Shown here piece after piece: positions 53,450-64,000 of a stretch of 64,000 bases of DNA. Made by a program: the position numbers and the translations under genes. Source of the DNA: Lycorma delicatula (Eukaryota; Arthropoda; Insecta; Hemiptera; Fulgoridae); NCBI RefSeq assembly GCF_047948215.1, contig NC_134455.1, forward strand, positions 306,484,147-306,548,146. Reading direction: 5' to 3'. The notes under the pieces are model-generated. The model was not told the origin of the DNA. It made no database searches and saw only the letters and a program-made list of their open reading frames with translations. Positions within the stretch are counted from its first letter, which is position 1. Every line of letters starts with the position of its first letter.

Positions 53450-54060
53450 GGAGTACCGTTTTAGCTGTGAAGCTTGTCCAATCTGCCTTTTCAGACAACC
53501 ATCTTTTAAAGATGGCTTATCAGTGCAAGATCTATACAGGACGTCGATCCATCTCTGGCATTGAAAAAGGTTCCTGACCCATCGTTTAAAAGCATAAGTT
53601 CAGAATTCATCAGGAACCTTTCCAATTCTCTTCCACGGGGATCTACTCGGTCCGATCCCTAAAGAGAATTATGTGCATTAAAATCACCCATCAGTAAAAT
53701 AGGTGGGGGAAGCTCAGAAATTAGTCGCGCTATGTCATCCTCCTTCCAATCAAAATTCGGCAAGTATATGCTGCAAACAGTGAGCTGAAGCGGACGCTTC
53801 ATTCTAATGGCGACCGCTTGCAGGTTTGTATTTAGATCAACAGCTTCGGCGGTAGCTCTGGTCGATGTTAGTATGGCTACTCCATCTCTAACTCTTATAT
53901 CTGGCGGTTGATCTCGCCGAATTGTATCATATCCTTTTAATTTAAAATTTTCATTTCGGCTGAAATGCGTTTCTTGCAGACATATACAAATCGGGTCTAC
54001 ATCAGCGTTGGAGCTCATGGATGTTTGAAAAACATCCATTGATGTTCCATTGTACAATCG
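53450..54060 (-). pseudogene. I-like apurinic-type endonuclease domain of ORF2
   Basis: The frame at 54057-53659 contains ICLQETHFSRNENF (QET motif of the exonuclease/endonuclease/phosphatase fold), YDTIRRDQPPDIRVRDGVAI, LTVCSIYLPNFDWKEDDIAR and LLMGDFNAHNSL (catalytic GDFNAH). After a frameshift at about 53660 it continues as GSDRVDPRGRELERFLMNSE and STSCIDLAL to about 53540, where a deletion joins it to the pre-RT linker; the usual SDH ending is lost. The known role is nicking of target DNA. It lies between gag and RT, in normal order. Confidence 0.85.
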
Positions 54061-54084
54061 ACTCGCTGATTTTAAATTAAATTA

Positions 54085-55738
54085 TAGCCTAGGTTTTCCC
54101 TTCGGCGATCCTTTTTTTCTTTTCTTCTCCATGCTGCGAACAGCTTCGTTTCGTGTAGAACGCCGTCGCCCGTGTAGCTTCCGGTCTCCGAATCGGAGAC
54201 CATCGAAGCCGCCGATGACAACGGGCGTGGATAGGCGCCGGTTTCAGGCGCCGATTGAGAGGCGGCAACCTGGCCGACCCCCGGCAACCTGGCACCACCG
54301 GAGCAGCACCGGTCACCACCTGTGGAAGGGGGGATACTTGCCCCCCTTGCGTGGATATTTGTGGCCTCTGTGGTTTAGAGGCCACCTCAGTTACAGGAGG
54401 CTTGGCAGCCTCCATAACATACTCTTTCTTTCTTCAGACGGACTTGACCTTCTGGTTTGGCGTCCGTTTTATTTTCTACAGGAGCAACTTTCATTTTTAC
54501 AGTTTTATCTTTAGCAGGCTGTACCACTATCTTTGGCTTAACAAATTCTTTACTGCTGAATGGTTTCATCTTGTTTTCGATGATCCTTTCAATCATGCTA
54601 GCCAAAGTAGACGCAAGTTTGTTTATAATTTGAGTCTCATCTACAGCAATTGGAGCAGAAGCAGGAACAGCAGCCGTAGCCTGAGCATAAGTTGTTGTTG
54701 CTCTAGGCCTGCGGGCGTTAACAATCCTCTTTGCTTCGATGTAGCTGACTTTCTGCAGGGTTTTAACTTCCTGCACAGCTACCTCGTCTTTGTAGACAGG
54801 AAAATTCCTGGATCTACATGAGTGCTGTCCCTTGCAATTGATGCATGTAGGGAGGGGGCTCTTTACACGGCTGTCCCTCATTCACCCCTTCACCGCACAC
54901 GCATATTTGCGTTCGCTCACATTTGATAGTGGTGTGGCCAAAGCGTTGGCACTTGAAGCATCTCATTGGCTGCGGGATAAATGCCTGCACATCCAATCGA
55001 TATATCCCCGCTCTTATCTTCTCCGGCAAGGTAGGCCGGTTAAATGTGAGAACATGAGAGGCTGAAGGTAGGACTTCGCCATTCCTCCTCATGTTCAATC
55101 GGCGACACTCTATTACTCCTTGTGATGACAACTCCTCAACAATTTCTTGCTCCGAGCAATTTAGAAGATCCCGACAGACGACCACACCCCTTGAGGTGTT
55201 GAGCGTACCGTGAGGATCGACACGTACAGCCAGTTCTCCAATCTTTTTAAGCCCTAGGATCTTTTGAGACTGGGCATCATTTACAGTCTCAACATGAAGT
55301 CCCTTGAAGGTCTTCCTTATTTCTTTAACTGGGCCTCTAGCGCATTTGGTTATTTGGTTATCAGGCAATGATAAAAGGACTCACCCTCGAGAAATTTCCA
55401 TCCTCCTTTGTAATGACCAAATATTTGGGTTTCGGTACATTACTACTCTTAAAAAAAGCTTTTTGTAAGCTTTTTCTAGCCTCAATCTCAATCTTTCTTG
55501 AGTCTGCACTCTTCCTCCGTTTCGCCTCAGGCGAAACGGCTGGTTCCAAACGAGGGTGTTTTCGTGAACCCTCTGCCACGTCAGGTTGTTGTTCAATTAT
55601 GTTCATTTTGTTTATCCCTTCTGTAGCAAGGCTTGCCGCCGGGGTACACCCCCACTCCAGGGCTACTAACCTTGGAGGTCCGATCTGGTACTCCGGTGGA
55701 ACCGGCATATGTCCTGGCAGAGAGCGGATGCGCAATGA
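54085..55738 (-). pseudogene. I-like ORF1 (gag with CCHC zinc knuckles)
   Basis: It starts near 55735 with LPGHMPVPPEYQIGPPRL, followed by a basic segment (SPEAKRRKSADSRKIEIEAR). A frameshift at about 55365 leads to the RNA-binding-like domain (KCARGPVKEIRKTFKGLHVE and GVVVCRDLLNCSEQEIVEEL) and the knuckles: CFKCQRFGHTTIKC, CVCGEGVNEGQPC, and, split by another shift near 54830, CINCKGQHSCRSRNFPVYKD. Then EVKTLQKVSYIEAKRIV and an alanine-rich, lysine-rich tail. The region 54415-54085 is proline/arginine-rich in shifting frames. The protein would bind element RNA. Two or more frameshifts disable it. Confidence 0.85.
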
Positions 55739-55749
55739 TACGTATTAAA

Positions 55750-56670
55750 ACAGCATTACTGATTTGGGTAACTCAAAATATTTATTGTAAAATTTTAGAA
55801 AAAATGTTTTTTTTATGTAAATCTTGCCTTTCATTTATTCATTACATACTTCGAACATGAAATGAATGCTCTTATTAGTCTTGTTTGATACATAAAAAAA
55901 AATAAATAGGGTCATTGGTGAGTTTTTAACATTGTAAAACACATATTATAATGAAACTTCAATATGATTTGATGTGTGTTTTTTTTTTTTTTTATAAAAT
56001 AAAATCTGTCTATAAAACTGCAAAATTAGAGATGTTTCCTAAAATCCCTGGGGTAGAAATATCATATGACATCATATCATCGAGTTTGACATTTATCATC
56101 AGATTTCCTGAACAAATATCTAGTTCAGATTTATCTTAACATATTATATTTATTAATTTTTCTCCAGTATCTTACACTAAAGCGTTCTGACACGTAGGTT
56201 TCTAATAATGCTCTTTTTTCAAAATTATGGTTACCTTATAAATTTTATTAGTACTCATAAAGGAGAAACATACAATGTACTATTTTTTTTTTTTAATATG
56301 AAAGAAAAAATTATTGGAAGAAAAATGAACTTATAAAATTACCCTGATTATAATAGAAAATAATTTTAAGCGATTATGTATCATGTTTAAGAGATGTAGG
56401 TAAAAGAGTAAAACTTCATTTTATGTATTATGTTATGCAGAATGCAGATATGTATGTGGTTTTTTATATTACGTTAATAATTATATTCCATTTTACAGGT
56501 TTTTTTTATAAACTAATTAATTTATTTAAAACAAGCGTTATTAATGGACAAAACACTTTAAAAATTCTAAAGAAAAAAAGAAGCATACCCAAATTCTAAT
56601 TAAAATCTGTTTGACAACAATTCGGCAGTAGTACAAAATTTTCTTATCGATGTAATACAAAATGAGATCT
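55750..56670. other. AT-rich DNA, nothing recognised
   Basis: AT-rich spacer between the I-like gag start and the RTE-like element. The GC-rich 5'UTR-like repeat is not found here, so the I-like element lacks a visible leader. Confidence 0.5.
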
Positions 56671-56679
56671 TAATCATTA

Positions 56680-57700
56680 TCCGGAGGTAAACTAGTTCCC
56701 CGTTTGGATCTCTGGGTGGAGACTACTAAGGAAGGGTACCAGAATATTAAAAAATAATATTCTACGAGTCGGAGCGTGGAATGTTAAAAAACTAAAAAAA
56801 GTTTGGAAGGTTAGAAAATTTAAAGAACGAAATGAATAGATTAAATGTAGATGTAGTAGGAATTAGTGAGATTCGGTGGGAAGAGGAAAACTACTTTTGG
56901 TCAGGTGATTTTAGAATAATTAACTCAACTTCAAATAAAGGACAGGCAGGAAAGGTTTCGTAATGAAAAAGAAGACAGGGAAGAGAGTACAGTATTCAAA
57001 ATGCGTAGCGAAAGAATCATTGTAAAATGGATAAAATCAAAACCTAAGCCGGCAAAAATTGTTAACATCTATAAGCCTACAAGTGCCCATGATAATGATG
57101 AGATAGAGTGTGTATATGAAAAAATTGACGAAGCATAAACATAAAAGGGGATGAAAATTTAATAATTGTTAGAGATTGGAAGGCAAGCACTGGAAAAGGC
57201 AAGGAAGGAAATAATGTGGGTTAATGTGGGCTGGGCAACAGGAATGAAAGAGGGGACCAACTTACAGAGTTTTGCACCAAGTATAATTTAGTAATTGCCA
57301 ACATCCAGTTTAAAAATCATAATAGAAGAATATACACATGGAAAACCCAGGTGGTACTGCAAGATATCAGATAGATTATATCATGGTTAAGCAAAGAATT
57401 AGAAATCAACTCGTCACCTGCAAAGCTTACCCTGGAGCAGACAATGATAGCGACCATAATTTAGTGATAATGAAATGCAGATTGGGGTGTAAAACCCTGA
57501 AGAAAATGTGTCAGATGAATCGGTTGAATTTAGAGAAGCTTGAGGAAGAGGAGGTAAAAAAGATTTTTGAGGAGGACATCGCAAGAGGTCTGAGTAAAAA
57601 AAATAAGGGAAAAATACTGAAGAAGAACGGGAGAATGTTAAAAAGGAAATGTTTAACTCAGCAGAAGTAAACTTAGACGGAACAAAGATAACTGGTAGAA
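56680..57700 (+). pseudogene. RTE-like element: endonuclease region
   Basis: The plus strand gives RVGAWNVKKLKKVWKV near 56768, NRLNVDVVGISEIRWEEENY near 56835-56895 (E of the active site in SEIRW), and NIYKPTSAHDNDEIECVYEK near 57065-57125. A degraded GDWKA-like site is near 57175 (observed RDWKAS) and YQIDYIMVKQRIRNQLV is at 57361-57410; the expected SDH appears as DNDSDHNLVIMKC near 57440-57480. This order is the RTE-type APE endonuclease. It is broken by several shifts. AATCATTA at 56672-56679 recurs at the 3' end (59573-59580). Confidence 0.8.
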
Positions 57701-59572
57701 AACCTTGGATATCAGAGGATACATTGTAGCTGATGGATGAACGTAGAAAATATAAGAATGCTAGTGATGAAGAAAGTAAAAGGAACTATCTAAAATTAAG
57801 AAATGCAATACAGGAAGTGCAAACTAGCGAAAGAAAAACGGATTAAAGAAAAGTGTTCAGATGTGGAAAGAGAAATGATCATTGGTAAAATAGATGGAGC
57901 GTACAGGAAAGTATTGTGGTACATAAATTAAAATCAAATAATGTGTTAAACAAGAATGGTAAACCGATTTATAATACAAAAGGAAAGATCGATAGGTGGG
58001 CGGAATATGTTGAAGAGGTGTATTGACGAAATGAATTAGAAAATGGTGTTTTAGAGGAAGAAGAGGAAATCGATGAGGATAGGAAAGGGAGAAAGATCTG
58101 AATTTAAGAGAGCATTAAACGATTTGAATGGCAAAAAGGCTCCTGGAATAGACGGAATACCTGTAGAATTACTGCACTGTTCAGGTGAGGAAGCGGTAGA
58201 TAGATTCTACAAACTGGTGTGTAATAATTACGAAAAAGGGGAAGTTCAGTCAGACTTCAAAAAGAGCGTTTAGTCATGATACCAAAGAAAATAGGAGCAG
58301 ATAAATGTGAAGAATACAGAACAATTAGCTTTACTAATCATGCATAAAAAATCTTAACTAAAATTCGGTACAGAAGAATTGAAAGGCGAGTGGAAGAAGT
58401 ATTAGGAAAAGACCAGTTTTGTTTCAGGAATAGTATAGTGACAAGGAAAGCAATTTTAGGGCTCAGAATAATAGTACAAGGAAGATGAAAAAAACAAACC
58501 AACATAATTGGCATTTATAAACCTAGAAACGGCATTCGATAACGTAGACTGGAATAAAATGTTCAGTATTTTAAAAACATTAGGATTTGCAGAGATGGAA
58601 GAAAAATTGCTAACATTTACAGGAACCAAACAGCAAGAGTAATAATTGAAGAACATAATAACGAAGCTATAATAAAAAAGGGAGTCCGACAAGGATGTTC
58701 CCTATTCCCGTTACTTTTTAATCTTTACATAGAACTAGCAGCTAATGACATTAAAGAAAAATTTAGATCCGGAGTAACAGTACAAGGTGAAAAGACAAAG
58801 ATGCTACGATTTGCTGATGATATAGTAATTCCGCTGAGAGTAAAAAAGATTTAGAAGAAAAAATGAACGGTATGAATGAAGTCCTACACAAGAACTACCG
58901 CATGAAAATAAACAAGAAAAAAACGAAAGTAATTAAATATGGTAGAAATAATGTAGACCACTGCTTATACAAATAGCAAGAGAAAAGATTACGAGCTAGA
59001 AGAATTTTGTTATTTGGGCTGTATAATTAATAAAGATGGACAAAGCAGGAGCGATTTAAAATCACAGGCGAAATGAGCCTTCAGTCAGAAATATATTTTT
59101 TTTTAAATTAAAAATTAATTTAAACGACAGCAAAACATTTTTGAAAGTATATGTTTGTAGCGTAACTTTATATGGAAGTGAAACTTGGACAACCGGAATA
59201 CTTAAGAAGAAAAGATTAGAAGCTTTTGAAATTTGGTGCTATAGGAGAATGAGAAAAAATATCGGATGGGTTGATAAAGTAACAAATAAAGAGGTGTTGC
59301 GGTAAATTTATGAAGAAAGAAGCATTTGGAAAAATCTAATTAAAAGAAGAGACAGACTGATAGGCCACATATTAAGGCATCCTGGAATAGTCGCTTTAAT
59401 ATTGGCGGAAAAGGTAGAAGAGAAAAATTGCGGAGGCAGGCAACGTTTGGAAACGTAAAACAAATGTTTAGGGATGTAGGATGTAGGGGGTACATGGAAA
59501 TGAAACGACTGGCACTAGGTAGGGAATCTTGGAGAGCTGCATCAAACCAGTCAAATGACTGAAGATAAAAAA
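57701..59572 (+). pseudogene. RTE-like element: reverse transcriptase and 3' end
   Basis: The RT starts with KRALNDLNGKKAPGIDGIPV near 58100-58160, then MIPKKIGADKCEEYRTISFT near 58275-58335 and ERRVEEVLGKDQF. Motif A is degraded near 58520-58550 (LETAFDNVDW-like). Motif B is KKGVRQGCSLFPLLFNLYIE near 58676-58735 and motif C is RFADDIVI with FADD at 58810-58821. The thumb includes FCYLGCIINKDGQSRSDLKS, SVTLYGSETWTTGILKKKRL and RRMRKNIGWVDKVTNKEVLR. The C-terminal end reads ESWRAASNQSND-like just before AGATAAAAAAAAA. More than ten stops or shifts are present. It is almost full length at about 2.9 kb. Confidence 0.85.
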
Positions 59573-59582
59573 AAATCATTAG

Positions 59583-59860
59583 ACGTAATTAAATGCCTGG
59601 TATTTATGCAACATAAAAAATCATTTTTAAACTAATTAAGACTGTCTGAAAGTTGACTGGTCACCCATTATTTTATACGGCATAATGATTTTTAATCCCA
59701 TATTTCCATACTATTTTGATCACCTTTTTAGTTCGATTTATTGTCGTTTTTTAGTTCAATTTTTCTTTTAATATTTCTATTAGAGCAAGAAGAAATAACA
59801 TGCTTACATGATCGAACATAAAGAACGTACATCGTAGCATGAACGTACCTTTCAAGTACG
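59583..59860. other. Short AT-rich spacer
   Basis: The spacer between the RTE-like 3' end and the I-like RT fragment. No feature was recognised. Confidence 0.5.
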
Positions 59861-59864
59861 TGTC

Positions 59865-60690
59865 AATAACGAATATTCCACAGAAACAAAATTGGAAAAC
59901 GGCATACCACAAGGCTCGCCGTTAAGCGGTACCTTGTTCACGATCGCCGTTAATAAACTGATATTAGCCATTCCAGCAAAAATCAGCAAAAGTGTCTATG
60001 TCGATGATCTGGCAATTGTATATGCCAACAACACGATAGCTATGGTGAAGTACAAATTGCAACGAGCGATAAGATTATCAACGAAGTTGCGAGGAATAAT
60101 GGTTTCAAGTTTTCACCAAAGGAAAATGTGCTGTGTACACTTTTGTAGGAAGAGAATTTCTCACCGAAGTCCTGTTTTGACCATCGACAACCATCTAGTA
60201 CAATACAAGAATAATGTGCAATTTTTACGTCTATTACTATATACAGGATTTGAGTGTTAAATGCAAAAAAGTTCCTAAACATTATTAAATGTTTATCCAA
60301 TATCAATTGGGGCTCAGATAAAGCGATACTACTGAGACTGTATAAAGCATTGTTTCAATTGAAACTCGACTACGGCTGTATCGTATCTTCATCTGCTAGA
60401 AAGTCGCATTTACGAAAGCTAGACGTAATACATAACAGCAGAATAAGATATGTCACAGGCTACATTCCGTACAAGTCCGGCGGTTCCATGTCAGAAACCG
60501 GAATAATGCCCTTACTGCTATGTGCAAGTCCTAGGATGTCGATATCGTGGGTCAAGCAGTTACCTGACTCCCCGGCCTAGATTAAATTTGTGGGAGGTAG
60601 CAGACTGGGGGAAGCTAGCCAGGATCTATGATCTGGGGCACGCCCAACCGTCTCTCCGCCCGCACATTGTGACATGTTGACTGGCGAAAA
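59865..60690 (+). pseudogene. I-like RT C-terminal half (thumb included)
   Basis: The plus strand has the motif-B segment ENGIPQGSPLSGTLFTIAVN (GIPQG at 59901-59915), then SKSVYVDDLAIVYANNTIAM with YVDD at 59997-60008. After a shift near 60250 come KFLNIIKCLSNINWGSDKAI, LLRLYKALFQLKLDYGCIVS, RKLDVIHNSRIRYVTGYIPY and a degraded end (PARLNLWEVADWGKLARIYD). Both RT catalytic boxes seen here are intact, but motif A and everything upstream is missing. RNase H does not follow; instead gag sequence begins about 130 bp later. Confidence 0.85.
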
Positions 60691-60724
60691 TATAGACTAC
60701 AGAACTTTCATCATCCACAACATT

Positions 60725-62055
60725 CGTAGCAGAGGTTCCACGTAAAAACCCTCGTTCTGGAAAGCTTTTGCCTTGTGAAGGTGAAAAGGAGAATGAGTGT
60801 CGAGTTTAGCGACAAGAAGAGTTTTTTTGTAATTGAAAATACGGATCGAACAAAGTTTCGACCGAATGACAACGCTATAATACCGAAATATTTGGTAATC
60901 AAGAAAAGAGAAAAAGAGTTTAGCAAGACACACCTTTTTTTGATAGTCTGAGGCATCACGGAAGTTGCTGTTGGACCGGTAAAGGATGTAAGGAAGACTG
61001 CAGTAGGACATTCGTTGAAACGGTCAACGATTTACAATCCTCATGGTTGTTAAAGGCGAAGAAGATTGGACTATTAGGCGTTGAAGTATCACCACACGAA
61101 ATCTTAAATACGTCGAAGGGTGTAGTTGTGTGCAGAGATTTGTTGAACTGCACCGAAGAGGAGATCGTTGAGGAACTTAGTGACTAGGGAGTTGTAGCTT
61201 GTCACCGATTGAACACCCGTCCGCATCGCACGTACTGACATTCAACAAGCCAAAATGTTCAGAAAAGATTAAGGCTGGCTTTTACAGACTATTTTACCTC
61301 TGTCCGTTCGTCTCGACACCATTCCCATGCTTTGGATGTCAGAGGTATGGACACACAGCGGTACGTTGCACTAGGAAACAGGTCTGTATTTGTAGTGATC
61401 CACTATATTCTGATGTTTCAAGCAGAGATCCACCTGTCTGCATCAATTGTCAGGGGAATTATTCAGCGAAATCAAGAAATCGATCAATATGTAAAGAAAA
61501 TGTAGCAATCATCAAGATATTAAGACCACTCAAAAGGTGAGCTACGTCGAAGCGAAGAAAATTGTTAAAAATAGATCGCCGAAGACGATGTCATATGCGC
61601 AAGCTGTGTCATCTCCTGCATTTTCTTCCTTCAATACAAAGGATGTGATTGCGGAACTGGTTCCAGCGTAAGCCGATATGGTTGAACGTTTCATTGATAA
61701 CAAACTTAGAAATCGTCGTACAACCAGAAAAGATAGTTTTAAACGAGAGAAGAAAACAAGCTGTTAAGCAAAAGAGTTCGTCTCCTTTGAGGAATGAACC
61801 TTTGAAGAAGAAGGACAGTGAATGCAGGAAAGAGAAGAAGCCTGAACCAGAAATTATCGAAATTCCCGTTCAGGGATGTGACAAGATAGAGATGAAAATC
61901 CTAGAAAAGAAGATTTACAAAAAACAAAGTGGAACCCTCAATATCACGGAGGCCTTTAGTAGAGAGGGCGAGAACTTTGGACGTCCCACATGTTTATCGG
62001 CGAGTGCATCCAGTTTGGACTACGATATACTGCTCACCGCAGCACAGGTTTTTTT
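60725..62055 (+). pseudogene. I-like ORF1 (gag), second copy
   Basis: The plus strand shows frame pieces FVETVND near 61010-61035, GVEVSPHEILNTSKGVVVC and RDLLNCTEEEIVEEL near 61075-61180, ASHVLTFNKPKCSEKIKAGF near 61215-61280, the knuckle CFGCQRYGHTAVRC near 61328-61370, then CVCIC-like residues, and CINCQGNYSAKSRNRSIC near 61439-61490. Next comes the lysine-rich tail (KPEPEIIEIPVQGCDKIEMK) and a C-terminal part (GRPTCLSASASSLDYDILLT) up to 62040. The endonuclease does not follow. Stops occur near 61185 and 61540. It is colinear with the ORF1 at 54.1-55.7 kb but diverged, so it is an older or separate subfamily. Confidence 0.8.
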
Positions 62056-62207
62056 TATTAATTTTTTATTAATTTTTTTACCCAATTATTTTTTTAAATT
62101 TATACTAGCCTGCACAATAGTTTTAATTGGGTTAAGTGATTTATTCAGATAATACGAATATGTGCATAAGTTTTGGTAATTCAAACACGGATCAAAGGGT
62201 ACTTGGT

Positions 62208-63390
62208 TAACTGGCATTTCTCCCACCACCACCCCATTCGGTCGCCCTAGAGCATAGACCAAATGTTCCGTGCCAAAAACGGCTACTGAGCCTCTAAAAA
62301 CGGTAAAGCGACCTCGTTCCTAATTGCTCCTAATGACCTAACCTGCGTGAACGAATTAAGCAAGGTGCCGTACAGCACCCGCCTAAGTGTCCCAATCGCT
62401 CACTTGTCAACAATAAAACTAAATCGGGGAGGCGCACCCCTTGTTACCATTAAAACTATCGTAAGTTATTAGAATAAAAGGCAGCAATTTAGGCTGCGCC
62501 GCCTCGGTCGCTGTATGCCAGCTAGTACCTGTCCACCATTTAACAGCTCTTGGAGCGATTTGGCTGATGGCCAGCCATATTCTCATGAATTGCCTTCCAC
62601 AGCAGAGCTATAGGAGTCCACATTATGTTACTTTAACCCTTAAAATAACCGATGACGGTTGAACATAGCAACCTCATCGAGAAACTCCCACACAGTCCGA
62701 CAATGCGGCTCTCGCCACACTGACTCGCCGTTTGTGAGCGGCCAAGTTTCCCCCTGACCTCTAAGTTCCAGGGTGGCTCGGTCTCTGGGCCCCCCAAGAG
62801 CAAGCAGTCGAACATCATATGCACGTTCGACTGGACATCCCCGCAGGCACACAACTCATCAGCCACCAGGCGAAACCGAAACAGATATTAGTTCAGGTTT
62901 TCATGGTTGGTAAGCACTTGGGCACCCGATGCCCTTAAAAACGAACTCGAGGCATACTATCCCCCGAGATCCTGTATAAAACTATACAAGGATCTTTTCT
63001 TAGTCGTGGTGTGCCATTCAAGCTACCATGCCTCCATCGCGAGGCTCCATAGCCTCTTCCGCAGACGGGAGATGGGCAACTGTACGAAATTTTGTTCCGG
63101 TGCATTGTGATCACCGTTCCGCTCCGGTTCTGGCCCGGCTCGAAACCGCATCCCAAATGCCTCAGCCTCCCGACCTCTTCGCAACTTCCACATGACTGCT
63201 CGAACTTTCACCACTAAATTGATTGGGAGATCCTTTCCCAATACGGCAGTAGCCTCGTAGGAGGTTGTTTTAAATACACCAGTGCATACTATCATTGCTC
63301 TGCGCTGGGCACTCCAAAAATTTTGAAGCAGTGCTCTATTTCTTTCCAACCTATGCGCCCAAACTGGCGCCGCGTATGCGATCATACTTT
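62208..63390 (-). pseudogene. R1-clade 3' half: thumb, CCHC knuckle and 3'UTR
   Basis: The minus strand starts near 63385 with IAYAAPVWAHRLERNRALLQ, SAQRRAMIVCTGVFKTTSYE and AVLGKDLPINLVVKVRAVMW, runs to about 63025, changes frame, and resumes with DELCACGDVQSNVHMMFDCL (a C-x-C-x7-H-x4-C knuckle, near 62860-62800). It ends with ETEPPWNLEVRGKLGRSQT and a stop near 62633. The 3'UTR runs to GGCATTTCTCCC at 62212, the shared family end. It is 5'-truncated in the RT thumb, almost at the same place as the nested copy at 21552, and gives the reference for that copy's internal deletion. Confidence 0.85.
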
Positions 63391-64000
63391 CTATATAAAT
63401 TGTCTATAATGAATATAACGATTAAATTATATTTTAAAATAAAAAAAAATTCATTTAAAATTATTACTTAATATTTTTAAGTCCTTCCTTCATTTTTTGG
63501 GAACAAAATATTTCTCATCAGAAATCATAACTTATAAGGCTTTCTTTTTTTTTAATAAAAATAATATAGTCTATTTATTCTTTTATAAAAAAAAAATATA
63601 TTGAATTAATTTGTTTAAGATCGACGGCAAATTTAACTTTTCCATTATGAAATTTTTAATAACTTTTACCGTCCTAGAGTTTTATAAAAATAAATATAAA
63701 TCTGGTCAGCTGTTTCACTGTTTATTGTTAACTCGATTTCCAGAGCAAAACATGACACCGATCCATTAAACACACACGAAAAATTTGCAGTGTTCAAAAA
63801 AAAAAAAATCAAAAAAAAAATTATAAATATGGCTAGGAAGAAACGCACATTTAGTAACCACAGTACGTCTAACAAGTTAAGAATAAAATCAAACAAAAAT
63901 ATGAAATGTTTAATCAAAACTATAAATTACAAAAATTTTCAGAAAATAGACAAATTTCTTGCGGACGACAATCAAATTCTTCACCTTTATAACTTCAAAG
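63391..64000. other. AT-rich DNA, nothing recognised
   Basis: AT-rich to the end of the window. The open frame at 63666-63917 (-) is a low-complexity hydrophobic reading. Confidence 0.5.

Noticed and set aside
53082..53564. Long plus-strand frame of 160 codons
   Set aside because: It is the antisense shadow of the I-like ORF2, which has clear endonuclease and RT motifs on the minus strand.
62040..62152. Hydrophobic C-terminal extension of the gag frame as a membrane domain
   Set aside because: The translation comes from a T-rich tract after the element similarity ends.

Overview
This is an AT-rich, repeat-dominated stretch of animal nuclear DNA. It probably comes from an arthropod, and most likely a hemipteran-type insect; that is an inference from the mix of mobile elements, because no marker gene is present. 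I found no host protein-coding gene that I can name with confidence, no rRNA or functional tRNA gene, no CRISPR array and no sign of bacterial operons. Nearly every reading frame that resembles a known protein is a broken piece of a mobile element.

Layout. 1-3.3 kb: AT-rich, nothing recognised. 3.27-5.12 kb (-): a badly decayed non-LTR reverse transcriptase (RT). 5.9-9.3 kb: a tRNA-derived SINE, an I-like non-LTR element with RT and RNase H (-), a GC-richer 5'UTR-like repeat (+), and a second I-like RT whose segments are shuffled and inverted. 9.3-16.2 kb: AT-rich, with an unclassified repeat and an exact 102-bp tandem duplication. 16.3-22.4 kb: a transposase N-terminus, an R1-clade element with both ORFs (-), SINE pieces, and an R1-clade element that carries a second copy of its own family nested inside its RT. 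23.3-31.7 kb: SINEs and several Penelope-like element (PLE) pieces with GIY-YIG endonuclease remnants, two of them in inverted orientation, plus hammerhead-like motifs on the minus strand. 32.8-34.4 kb: two arrays of an approximately 125-bp repeat. 36.1-36.9 kb: a 5'UTR-like repeat with tandem tetraloop hairpins that also match the histone mRNA 3' stem-loop, followed by a SINE. 37.5-39.0 kb: a Bel/Pao-type gag remnant and a probable LTR promoter. 39.5-48.8 kb: transposase pieces, then two arms of about 1-1.5 kb in inverted orientation enclosing a 5.7-kb mosaic of PLE, R1 3' end, Tc3/mariner-like transposase and 5'UTR repeats. 50.3-51.5 kb: another 5'UTR repeat, split by a SINE with clear target-site duplications. 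52.3-55.7 kb (-): the most complete I-like element (gag, endonuclease, RT). 56.7-59.6 kb (+): a nearly full-length but decayed RTE-like element. 59.9-62.1 kb (+): I-like RT followed by I-like gag, in permuted order. 62.2-63.4 kb (-): an R1-clade 3' half.

How the parts work together. The autonomous families present as remnants are I-like, two R1-clade types, RTE-like, PLE, Bel/Pao and Tc3-like. Two tRNA-derived SINE families were presumably moved by LINE machinery. All sizeable copies carry stops, frameshifts, truncations or internal deletions, so none looks able to move today. The observations I consider most unusual are the tandem hairpins at 36.1 kb, the hammerhead-like fold at 29.4 kb, the large inverted repeat at 40.6-48.8 kb, and the same-family nested insertion at 21.5-22.3 kb. 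All motif and homology calls were made by eye from translations; no search was run.
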